NCBI RefSeq assembly: GCF_003173595.1
Contig: NZ_QGNZ01000002.1
Location: 496,001-560,000 of the forward strand
Length of the DNA stretch: 64,000 bases
Direction of reading: 5' to 3'
Origin: Pedobacter yonginensis
Lineage (GTDB): Bacteria > Bacteroidota > Bacteroidia > Sphingobacteriales > Sphingobacteriaceae
Shown: one piece after another, positions 8,066 through 15,547 of the stretch
Position numbering within the stretch: the stretch's first letter is position 1
Layout: every line of letters begins with the position of its first letter
Made by a program: the position numbers and the translations under genes
Notes under the pieces: model-generated
Databases searched by the model: none
What the model was told of the DNA's origin: nothing
The model's input: the letters and a program-made list of their open reading frames with translations, nothing else

Positions 8066-9997
8066 TTATTTCCTTGTTGGTACTTGCTTAATTAACCAGT
8101 TCACTAAATCATTCGTTGCTTTAAAATTCTCGAATTCGGCAGGTAATTTCCTACCATCGATATATTCGTTATAAAACCATGGATCGCCTACTGCAAATAC
8201 AGTTCCTTTGCCATACTTTGCGGTGGCTATAATTACATCGCCCTTATCGGTTAAGGCAGCAACTGCGGGTGATTTTGCCACTATCGTGGAAATTTCTTTG
8301 ATGTAAACTTTTTTTGCAGTTTTGAAAATTGAATTGCCCGAAGGGATTTTGATTGCGCCCTGCTCAAAGTTCGAGCCTTGCACCTTATTGCGACTATCTT
8401 CATTAAAATGGATTCCAAACATTTCTGGAAGGATGTTAAATTTGGTGATTTCGCAGTTCCCCACATCATTCAGCAACAGCACCAAAACACCCCCAGCCTT
8501 TACCCATTCACTGATTTGTTTGGCGTGTTGAGCATTCATGTAATTTGGGTTTGCGGTTTCCTTTTCCGTATCTGGATCGACAATGATGTAGATGTTACTA
8601 GCTTTTAGATTCGCCACAGTTGGAGCCGCTGATAAGGTGGATGTTTTTACACCAGCATCATTAAATATCTTTCCGAACAAAGAAAAGCCGTTGTTATCGT
8701 CTTCATCCCACAAGTAATGAAAAGGAATTTTATTGCCAGCAGGACCATCTTTAAATTCGTGGTTAAAAAAGTTGTCAACCGTAACGGAGAGCCCTTTACC
8801 TATTTTCGGCAATTCATCAATTTCCATTTCTGCGGCAGCACAAATGAAAGCGCCCACGCCTTTCGGATCGTTCGTAATTACTTTTTCACTGATGTAATAT
8901 TCAAAACTTCCATCGCGATATTTTGGCTTTCCGCCTAAGCCGGAAACGGAAACTGTTCCATTTAAATTTATACGCTCTGCACCCGCAGTGGTAATAAATT
9001 CTTTCTTTAAACCGGCATAACCCTTGTAGGCTGCAGCTCGATAACTTTGAGGCAGATAACCCATTCTAACTCCCTTGGCTAAACCATATACAAACATGCT
9101 CGATGCGGATGCCTCAAGATAGTTGCCTTTTCTGGTAGGCAAGTCGACAATGTCAAACCAAACGCCAGATTTAGCATCCTGATATTGTACAGTTGCTTTT
9201 GCTGTGCGGTTTAAAATGGCAATTAGTTCCGCTCGCTTCGGGTGGTTTTTCGGAAAATTATCCAATACATCTACCAAAGCCATCATATACCAACCCATTG
9301 CCCTAGCCCAAATATTAGGCGATTTACCAGTTGTTTTATTTGCCCATTGTTCAGTTTTACTTTCATCATAACCATGGTAAAGCAAACCCGTTTTTTCATT
9401 GCGGGCATATTTTTCCATCAATATAAACTGTTTGGCAACGTCATCAAATGCAGCTTCTTTGTTCATTAATGCTGCATATTCTGCATAAAAAGGCTCGCCC
9501 ATGTACAAACCATCCAACCACATTTGATTTGGATAAATTTTCTTGTGCCAAAAGCCGCCTTCTTTAGTTCGGGGCTGCTGTTGCAATTGATCGTATAATT
9601 TTGTGGCTGCGGTTAAATATTTCTGCTGACCGGTAACTTTGTATAAAAGCAGAAGGGCACGACCATTTTTTACGTTGTCGATATTAAAATCTTCTGCCTT
9701 GTAGGTTCTGATGTTTCCATCTTTATCTATGTAAGCATCCATTGAATTTTGGATGTACTTAAAATATTTACCGTTGCCCGTATTGCGCCAAACCGCGGCT
9801 GCACCTTCTAAAACGACACCCATATCGTAGCTCCATTTAGGGCCTTTGGCATCTTTCAAAACGGTAGAATCCTGAAATAAGGTTTCCATAGCGGTTAGTG
9901 TTAATTGCTCTGAGTGTTTTTTCTGTGCAAAGCCGTATTGCGAAAAAAATGTTAAGCCAACTAAAACAGTTGAAATATATAGGATTGGTTTTCTCAT
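8066..9997 (-). CDS. Unsaturated glucuronyl/rhamnogalacturonyl hydrolase (GH88/GH105 type) with C-terminal DUF4350-like domain
   Basis: Removes the unsaturated uronic acid left at the non-reducing end by pectate or rhamnogalacturonan lyases. The 643-residue protein begins with a signal peptide ending near 'QYGFAQ' (residue 25). The (alpha/alpha)6-barrel domain covers about residues 35-390, with 'MWLDGLYMGEPFYAEYA' (D162) and 'IWARAMGWYMMALVDVLD' (229-246) as family hallmarks. From about residue 405 to the end comes a second domain ('IYIIVDPDT', 'ISEWVKAGGVLVLLLND', 'GKGTVFAVGDPWFYNEYI') resembling the DUF4350/GATase-like fold. It lies 9 bp downstream of the GH28 gene and is probably co-transcribed with it. 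Confidence 0.9.
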   Translation of the reverse strand: MRKPILYISTVLVGLTFFSQYGFAQKKHSEQLTLTAMETLFQDSTVLKDAKGPKWSYDMGVVLEGAAAVWRNTGNGKYFKYIQNSMDAYIDKDGNIRTYKAEDFNIDNVKNGRALLLLYKVTGQQKYLTAATKLYDQLQQQPRTKEGGFWHKKIYPNQMWLDGLYMGEPFYAEYAALMNKEAAFDDVAKQFILMEKYARNEKTGLLYHGYDESKTEQWANKTTGKSPNIWARAMGWYMMALVDVLDNFPKNHPKRAELIAILNRTAKATVQYQDAKSGVWFDIVDLPTRKGNYLEASASSMFVYGLAKGVRMGYLPQSYRAAAYKGYAGLKKEFITTAGAERINLNGTVSVSGLGGKPKYRDGSFEYYISEKVITNDPKGVGAFICAAAEMEIDELPKIGKGLSVTVDNFFNHEFKDGPAGNKIPFHYLWDEDDNNGFSLFGKIFNDAGVKTSTLSAAPTVANLKASNIYIIVDPDTEKETANPNYMNAQHAKQISEWVKAGGVLVLLLNDVGNCEITKFNILPEMFGIHFNEDSRNKVQGSNFEQGAIKIPSGNSIFKTAKKVYIKEISTIVAKSPAVAALTDKGDVIIATAKYGKGTVFAVGDPWFYNEYIDGRKLPAEFENFKATNDLVNWLIKQVPTRK

Positions 9998-10006
9998 TTT
10001 TGTAAT

Positions 10007-11677
10007 TTATTTTGAAATCTCCAGCGCAGATTTAATCACTTCATCGCCAATAATGGATGCTTTTTTAGCTTTAGAAACGTCTGTTCTACTCACTTTTACA
10101 CCTTTTGTTTTTTCTCCAGTAATGTTAAACAACAACTCGCTCCCGTTTTTATATTGCAAACTATTAATGCTGATGTTACTGCCATTTTGAATGTGCACAA
10201 TTGGATTGGTATCTTCCGTAATCACGTTTACATTGGTTAAGAAAACACCTGAAGCTTCGATAATTTCGATCCCCTTTTTTGACTGAATGGTTACGTTTTC
10301 CAAATGCACGTCTTTAATGTTCATTTCTGGTAAACCTCTGAAGAATATGGCCTTTTCAGCGCCATTAGCCACAATATCTTTGATATAAAAATTTCTAAAC
10401 TGCGGTGTGGCTTCCGTAACGGGTACAACAACTGTTTTAATGGCTTCGCGTTTTTCGCCCGCTAAAGGAACTGGATCAACCGCCGCATAATACATATCAA
10501 ATAAGATGGCTTCACCTGGTATATCAATCATATTGATGCGGTTGATGTAAATGTTTTCTACAATTCCGCCTCTTCCACGGGTAGTTTTAAAACGCAAACC
10601 AATATCTGTACCGATAAAAGAACAATCGTAAACCCAAATATTTTTAGCACCACCGCTCATTTCACTGCCGATTACAAAACCTCCGTGTGCATGATACACA
10701 ATGTTATTTCTAATAATCACATTTTCGGTTGGAACACCACGCTTACGCCCGGCTTCATCTCGCCCAGATTTGATGCATATCCCATCATCGCCTACATCAA
10801 AAGTGCTACCTTCTATCAATACATTCTTGCACGATTCGATGTCAACCCCATCGCCATTTTGTGCATACCAAGGGTTTTTCACCTGAAGATTTCTGAGTGT
10901 TAAATCCTCGCAAAGCAGAGGATGTAAATTCCATGCGGGTGAGTTTTGAAACGTAACGCCTTCTAAAAGAATTTTTTTGCAATTGGTTAAAACGAGCAAA
11001 TTGGGGCGCAAAAAATCTTTAATATCCTGATAATCTGCCGCAGTTTTACCAGCCTCAATTACGCCTGCATTTTTGATTTTAGAGCCTTTAACCACTTTTT
11101 CTGATGGATACCAAGTTTTGCCATCTTCGCTAACAGCACCACCAGAATTGGTCAGCTTTTTCCATTGAGATTCGGTTAACTTATCCTTTTTCACCATTCT
11201 CCACGATCCGCCGTTACCATCAATCACTCCTGCCCCCGTTATTGCAATGTTCTCTAAATTTGTTCCAGAAATTGGACTTTGGTTGCGCCAAGCTGGTTGT
11301 CCTTCCCAGTTCCCTTCTACTAACTTGTATTGATTGAAATCGTCTGTGAACAATAAAATAGCATCGCGTTTTAAGTGCAGGTTAACATTGCTTTTAAGTT
11401 CTAAAGGTCCTGTTAGCCATAATCCCGAAGGAATTAATACCACGCCACCACCTTTTTGGCTAGAGGTGGCTATGGCTTTGTTAATGCTTTGTGTATTGAG
11501 TGCGTATCCATCGCCTTTGGCGCCGAAGCTAATGATGTTTAGGGTATCCTTTTTAAATTTAACCTGCTGGATGAATGGTAGCTTTTGGCTTTGCGCCATT
11601 ACCGAACTTGCCGAAAATAGAATTATGCAAGCTAAAACCGATGGTAAACGGGATAAATGACCTAAAAAGTGTTTCAT
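10007..11677 (-). CDS. GH28 polygalacturonase
   Basis: A secreted right-handed beta-helix hydrolase acting on homogalacturonan or rhamnogalacturonan side chains. It has 556 residues with a signal peptide ending near 'SSVMAQ' (residue 29). The GH28 catalytic motifs are all present: 'NGDGVD' (274-279), 'GDDGICIKSG' (296-305), 'HGGFVIGSE' (331-339) and 'RFKTTRGRGG' (362-371), giving the three acidic residues, the histidine and the R-x-K. The N-terminal 'ISFGAKGDG' is the usual GH28 entry motif. It is first in the minus-strand pectin run, and its leader carries candidate operators. Confidence 0.96.
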   Translation of the reverse strand: MKHFLGHLSRLPSVLACIILFSASSVMAQSQKLPFIQQVKFKKDTLNIISFGAKGDGYALNTQSINKAIATSSQKGGGVVLIPSGLWLTGPLELKSNVNLHLKRDAILLFTDDFNQYKLVEGNWEGQPAWRNQSPISGTNLENIAITGAGVIDGNGGSWRMVKKDKLTESQWKKLTNSGGAVSEDGKTWYPSEKVVKGSKIKNAGVIEAGKTAADYQDIKDFLRPNLLVLTNCKKILLEGVTFQNSPAWNLHPLLCEDLTLRNLQVKNPWYAQNGDGVDIESCKNVLIEGSTFDVGDDGICIKSGRDEAGRKRGVPTENVIIRNNIVYHAHGGFVIGSEMSGGAKNIWVYDCSFIGTDIGLRFKTTRGRGGIVENIYINRINMIDIPGEAILFDMYYAAVDPVPLAGEKREAIKTVVVPVTEATPQFRNFYIKDIVANGAEKAIFFRGLPEMNIKDVHLENVTIQSKKGIEIIEASGVFLTNVNVITEDTNPIVHIQNGSNISINSLQYKNGSELLFNITGEKTKGVKVSRTDVSKAKKASIIGDEVIKSALEISK

Positions 11678-12030
11678 TAGTGATGCTTTTTTAATTATAC
11701 TTGGTTATGGTATAACAAGTGTACGTTGTTTGGGGCTAAAAGAGAAGAGAAATCTATGCAAACGTTGCCAAAGAATAGCCTAGAAAACTTGACTCACTTA
11801 AGGTTATCACACTGTATAGCAGCGAATTAAAACATATGTTTTGCATTAAAATGCATTTTAGGAAATCGTTTTCCTAAATAGATATCACCTAGGAAAAACT
11901 TTGTTCATTAAGCATTATGGAATATAATCACCAGAGTGTTATCAACCAGAACTCATCCACGCTCGTGGAAAACTTCTTATAAGGGTTTGAATAAGAATTA
12001 GTAATTTAAGAAATCTAATCCGCTAATAAT
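11678..12030. other. Divergent intergenic region with a cluster of palindromes
   Basis: This 353 bp gap separates the GH28 gene (leftward) from the HNH nuclease gene (rightward). No ORF is credible here. Besides the operator-like sites close to GH28, three palindromes lie nearly end to end: AAAACATATGTTTT (11829-11842), GCATT-AA-AATGC (11843-11854) and TTTAGGAAA-TCGT-TTTCCTAAA (11857-11878). The rest is AT-rich and holds the presumed promoter of the nuclease pair; no clear TAnnTTTG box was found. Confidence 0.6.
11694..11770 (-). promoter_or_regulatory. GH28 leader with candidate operators
   Basis: Upstream of the GH28 start are two palindromic sites. One is GTTAT-N3-ATAAC (about 11704-11716), which overlaps a TGGTATAACA string one base away from the enterobacterial UxuR/ExuR core TGGTATACCA. 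The other is GCAA-N3-TTGC inside TGCAAACGTTGCCA (11757-11770), the shape of a LacI-family operator. A CGTTGC/GCAACG site also lies in front of the pectinesterase gene. Regulator identity is inferred from shape only. Confidence 0.35.
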
Positions 12031-12795
12031 ATGTCAAATGGAGATTGGACAAGAGAGCAAACGATTATTGCTTTTAACGTCTACTGTAAAATACAATTTA
12101 AGAAAAGTAGCAAAACAAATCCTACAATAATAAAGTATGCTAACATAATTGGCCGTTCGCCATCTGCCTTAAATATGAAAATAGGTAATTTCGGCAGATT
12201 AGATCCAGAACTAAGAAAACAAGGTATAACTGGTCTTAGGCATGGTGCTAAGCTTGAGGAAGATGTTTGGGATGAGTTTAATAATAATTGGGATGCGTTA
12301 GTTTATGAAAGTGAACTTTTAATTGCAAAGTTTCAAAATAAAAGAATTGAAGAAATTCTTGACAATAATGATTTTGAATTTCCTATTGGTCGAGAAAAGG
12401 AAAGAACAATTAAACAGAGAGTAAATCAAAGTTTTTTTCGATCAACAATTCTCTCAGCCTATAATCTAAAATGCTGTATTACGGGACTATCGATCCCTGA
12501 TTTATTGGTTTCAAGCCACATCCTGCCTTGGGCTAAGGATGAAAGCAATCGATTAAATCCGCGAAACGGATTATGCTTAAATACACTGCATGACAAAGCT
12601 TTTGACAAAGGCTATATCACAATCAGACCTGATTATACGGTGAAAATTTCTAGTTTATGTAAAGAAATTCTAGGTGGGGAAGCGGTAGAAGAACTTTTTA
12701 CCAAATATGATAATAGATCGATTTCCTTGCCAGATAAGTTTCTTCCCGGTAGAGAATTTTTAGATTACCATTATAGTGAGATTTTTAAAAAATGA
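12031..12795 (+). CDS. HNH endonuclease (putative restriction-type nuclease)
   Basis: A 254-residue protein with a C-terminal HNH nuclease domain (about 145-215). 'CCITGL' (148-153) is followed by 'SSHILPWAKD', with H163 as general base, then N179 and H187 in 'NPRNGLCLNTLHDKAFDKG'. This is the layout of the HNH_2 group. The N-terminal 95 residues ('WTREQTIIAFNVYCKI', 'GRSPSALNMKIGNFGRLDP') form a conserved helical, probably DNA-binding, domain often seen with this nuclease. It overlaps the next gene by 4 bp, so the two are coupled. Both genes run against the surrounding pectin genes and look inserted. The role (defence or restriction) is inferred; no methyltransferase is nearby. Confidence 0.88.
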   Translation: MSNGDWTREQTIIAFNVYCKIQFKKSSKTNPTIIKYANIIGRSPSALNMKIGNFGRLDPELRKQGITGLRHGAKLEEDVWDEFNNNWDALVYESELLIAKFQNKRIEEILDNNDFEFPIGREKERTIKQRVNQSFFRSTILSAYNLKCCITGLSIPDLLVSSHILPWAKDESNRLNPRNGLCLNTLHDKAFDKGYITIRPDYTVKISSLCKEILGGEAVEELFTKYDNRSISLPDKFLPGREFLDYHYSEIFKK

Positions 12796-13457
12796 TGAAA
12801 GAGACACAATATTTAATGTTTGATTCAAACGGATTAAAAACAGTAAAAAAATCCCAAATCCCAGAATATTATAATACATTCAATCAAAACAATCTCTTGG
12901 ACCTGAACTCGATTATCTTCAAATTAGATGAGCAGAGTTTTTTGGAATATAACTTAATTAGTAAAGTTGAAAATGACTTAAATAACACCGCAATTAGCTC
13001 GCTAAAAATGTCTTTTATTAAAATAGAATGTCAAGAAACTGAGCTAAAAATGAAATTGATTGAATCTAGAATGCCGGAGCTTATATCACACATTGCTCAT
13101 TTCGGTTACAGGACAAGTTCAAACTCATTAAAAGAATTGATTGGCTACTTAGAATCTCAAAATCCATTAAAATTTGATCAGTCAAAAGGACACCCTTTTT
13201 ACGAGCATAACTTGAAAAAATTATTATTTACACTTTGCCTAACTAATTGGCCCAAAGGAACAAATAACTACACCAATGGCCTTTCATTTATTAATGGAGA
13301 CGGTAAATTAATATACTGCCATGTCAGTGATCAACGAAGTTTTCTAGAGTTTTTAATCGAAAACACTCAAATCACGACTAAATCAGGTATGGAAAGGATT
13401 TACGAAGAAAATGGCGAGCTTTTCATTAAGCTCAATCTTCAAATTCGATTTAAATAA
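12792..13457 (+). CDS. Protein resembling the C-terminal part of HpaII-type restriction endonucleases
   Basis: A 221-residue protein whose start overlaps the HNH gene by 4 bp (ATGA). From memory of the family, residues from about 70 to the end follow the C-terminal half of HpaII-type type II enzymes. Examples are 'MPELISHIAHFGY', 'NPLKFDQSKGHPFYEHNLKKL' (124-144), 'KLIYCHVSDQRSFLEFLIENT' (172-192) and the ending 'IYEENGELFIKLNLQIRF'. HpaII proteins are roughly 350 residues, and the part expected to hold the PD-(D/E)XK core ('GFSIKS'-like) is missing here. The first 60 residues are not recognised. It may be a truncated relic, or a recognition partner for the adjacent HNH nuclease. It ends 2 bp from the convergent pectinesterase stop. 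Confidence 0.6.
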   Translation: MMKETQYLMFDSNGLKTVKKSQIPEYYNTFNQNNLLDLNSIIFKLDEQSFLEYNLISKVENDLNNTAISSLKMSFIKIECQETELKMKLIESRMPELISHIAHFGYRTSSNSLKELIGYLESQNPLKFDQSKGHPFYEHNLKKLLFTLCLTNWPKGTNNYTNGLSFINGDGKLIYCHVSDQRSFLEFLIENTQITTKSGMERIYEENGELFIKLNLQIRFK

Positions 13458-13459
13458 AC

Positions 13460-14416
13460 CTATTTCACCTCGGGATTCCATCCACGGAAAACGTTTTCCA
13501 AAATGTAGGCTTTGTATTCTTCATCTGTTAATTGGTGCGACCAACCCACCCTTTTATCGGGCAAGGCACCTTTTCCCTTACTGTTGTACTCTGCATAATA
13601 AGCGGTTTTCTCATTGCTTTCCTTGCCCCAATTGTTCCACCCTTCTGGTCGGATAAATTCTGGTAGTTCGCAGTTTAGATAAGCAACCTTAGCATAAGGC
13701 CGCCATGGGCGACCCAAATAAAAACTATTGAGGGGTGCATCACCTATGATTTTGCATTTGTTAAACACATACCCAAATTTTGTGGTATCGGCAGTTGATG
13801 CAGCAGTGATGTAACCTGCCTTTTTACAAAAAATGGTACAGGCTTCGAACCAGGCGGTAGATGCGCCAAAAATAAAATCAACAGTTCCTTCTATGTAGCA
13901 GTCTTTATAATATTGGCGATTGTTCCCGCCATAGGTATAAAGGGTATCCTGAAAGCCTAGAAATCTACAGTTATTGAAAACCAATTTATCGCCACCAGCC
14001 CAAACGGCTACGGCTTGCCCAACAGGGCCAGATGAATTCTCAAACGTGATGTTTTCTGCGGAGAAGCCTTCACCATAAATGTAAAAGCTTGAGGAGCCTG
14101 ATGTTCCCTTTTCTTCGCCAAAAATGTTTTTCTTTTGTGCAAAATCATCATAAGTTAAAATGGTTTTGTCTCTATCCGCTCCAATAAGTTTCACATTTTT
14201 TTTTGAAGCAGCCAAAATCAGCTTTTCCTTATAAACTCCTACTTTGATAAAAATAATGGTGGTTTTATTTCTAAAATCTGGTACAGCATGAATGGCTTCT
14301 TGAACGGTTTTAAAATTTCCGCTCCCATCAGCAGCAACCACAAAATCTGGCTTAACATCCATGGCATTTGCAGATAGGCAAATAACAAGCAACAACAATA
14401 GGAGTGATGATTTCAT
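13460..14416 (-). CDS. Pectinesterase (CE8)
   Basis: Demethylates pectin outside the cytoplasm, making substrate for the polygalacturonase and pectate lyase. It has 318 residues with a signal peptide of about 19 residues ('LLLLLLVICLSANAM'). All CE8 signatures are visible: 'GQAVA' (133-137), 'QDTLY' (156-160, D157), 'DFIFG' (180-184, nucleophile D180) and 'LGRPWRPY' (234-241, R236). It is separated from the rest of the pectin locus by the HNH/HpaII-like pair on the other strand. Its leader contains a hairpin 29 bp before the start and a LacI-type inverted repeat further up. Confidence 0.96.
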   Translation of the reverse strand: MKSSLLLLLLVICLSANAMDVKPDFVVAADGSGNFKTVQEAIHAVPDFRNKTTIIFIKVGVYKEKLILAASKKNVKLIGADRDKTILTYDDFAQKKNIFGEEKGTSGSSSFYIYGEGFSAENITFENSSGPVGQAVAVWAGGDKLVFNNCRFLGFQDTLYTYGGNNRQYYKDCYIEGTVDFIFGASTAWFEACTIFCKKAGYITAASTADTTKFGYVFNKCKIIGDAPLNSFYLGRPWRPYAKVAYLNCELPEFIRPEGWNNWGKESNEKTAYYAEYNSKGKGALPDKRVGWSHQLTDEEYKAYILENVFRGWNPEVK

Positions 14417-14760
14417 AAAGAATTTGGTTAGCTATCAATAAAATAGGCTACGTAAAGCCAAAAAACTAAAACGTAGCCTTATTTTAATAAATATATGATG
14501 AACAATTTTAAATAATAATCTTCAGGAGAAAGAATTTTTATCTTGATTAAACGTTGCAAACGATAACGGCAACGATTGCATAAATAGGTTTAATCGCTAC
14601 AGCTCATTGTAACATCAACTGAAAGATATTTTCAATGCACGCAGACATGAAACCAAATCAATAATTGATGGTTCGAAGTAAATGCCGTTGGATAAACATG
14701 ATTTCGGCCAATATTAGAACCTCATTTACCATTGACCTAGATATAAACTGATGTTTGTGA
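14417..14760. other. Intergenic region before pectinesterase
   Basis: This 344 bp gap contains the 9-bp hairpin described separately and a LacI-like inverted repeat CGTTGC-N11-GCAACG (14552-14574). The repeat is embedded in a stretch repeating the element AACG several times. No ORF or clear TAnnTTTG box was recognised. It separates the pectinesterase leader from the stop of the GLPGLI gene on the same strand. Confidence 0.5.
14445..14479 (-). terminator. Hairpin in the pectinesterase leader
   Basis: AGGCTACGT (14445-14453) and ACGTAGCCT (14471-14479) form a perfect 9-bp stem around a 17-nt loop. In the minus direction it is followed by a T-rich stretch (ATTTTATT), so it could terminate transcription coming from the GLPGLI gene, or attenuate transcription into pectinesterase, whose ATG lies 29 bp further on. 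The long loop makes an operator or regulatory structure equally possible. Confidence 0.45.
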
Positions 14761-15543
14761 CTACAGTGAAAAAGCTTTAAGCTGCGGTTTGGCATATTCC
14801 CCCCAATCGCCCATAGCGCCAAGTAAAATTGCATTTAACGATTTATTGTCAACAGGCTTACCCTTGGTTGGCGGCAATAAATCCTTTTCTGGAACAACTA
14901 CCTCCGTTACTTTGGTTGCAAACCACGTAATGTTTTCATGCGGCATAGCTAAGCCTAAAATCATACCCGGTAAGCCTGTAAACGATTCTGGTCCGCCAGA
15001 AACGGCTATTTGATTTGAGTAGTAAGCCACAATATAAATCGAATCCATGATGAGTGCATTTGCCCTCCTACACTCGTAACCTGCAATTTCTCTCGTTTCA
15101 TCGGTAATTTTCCAGTTAATTTTACGTACACTATCCTTAACTAAATAGGTAGCTTCGTAAACGCTTTTCTGCGTGGTGCTGCTTTGTGTATCAAAGTTGG
15201 TTGCAATGGTATTTTTTAAATCAGCCAATGGATCTCTACTGATCCAATTATTGTTAGCCACTTCTGAAGTTTCATTCCATTTATACAAACTACGATTCTT
15301 ATTGAAGTTTAGCGTGCTTTTCTCAGCTTTAAACTGTGGGTTGTTCTTTTTATACTGATCAAATGCCTCATTATACCAGTTTTCGTTCTCCTTATTGATT
15401 TTCTTTTTAATAATGGCATACATGTTCGATCGTTTCTCAAATTCGATTACACCATTCTGTACAAAATGAACATTTTGTGCATAAATATTAGTGCTGATGA
15501 AAGTAACAGCAAATAGGATGAAATATTTTAAAGTCGTTTTCAT
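14761..15543 (-). CDS. GLPGLI family protein
   Basis: A 260-residue secreted protein with a signal peptide ending 'STNIYAQ' (residue 23). It belongs to the GLPGLI family of Bacteroidota: the defining motif appears as 'FTGLPGMILGLAMPHENITW' in the C-terminal third. The central part ('WKITDETREIAGYECRRA') is also typical. The function of the family is unknown. It starts 4 bp after the stop of a large outer-membrane beta-barrel protein, a very common pairing, so the two probably work together at the outer membrane. Confidence 0.93.
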   Translation of the reverse strand: MKTTLKYFILFAVTFISTNIYAQNVHFVQNGVIEFEKRSNMYAIIKKKINKENENWYNEAFDQYKKNNPQFKAEKSTLNFNKNRSLYKWNETSEVANNNWISRDPLADLKNTIATNFDTQSSTTQKSVYEATYLVKDSVRKINWKITDETREIAGYECRRANALIMDSIYIVAYYSNQIAVSGGPESFTGLPGMILGLAMPHENITWFATKVTEVVVPEKDLLPPTKGKPVDNKSLNAILLGAMGDWGEYAKPQLKAFSL

Positions 15544-15547
15544 AATT

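Noticed and set aside
12031..12795. HNH gene as a homing endonuclease or part of a group I/II intron or transposon
   Set aside because: No split host gene, no reverse transcriptase or transposase, and no terminal repeats around it; domain layout fits the free-standing restriction-like HNH type.
13486..13499. Perfect palindrome GGAAAACGTTTTCC, LacI-operator-like
   Set aside because: It lies inside the pectinesterase coding region and is explained by codons for Glu-Asn-Val-Phe. It is far from any promoter.
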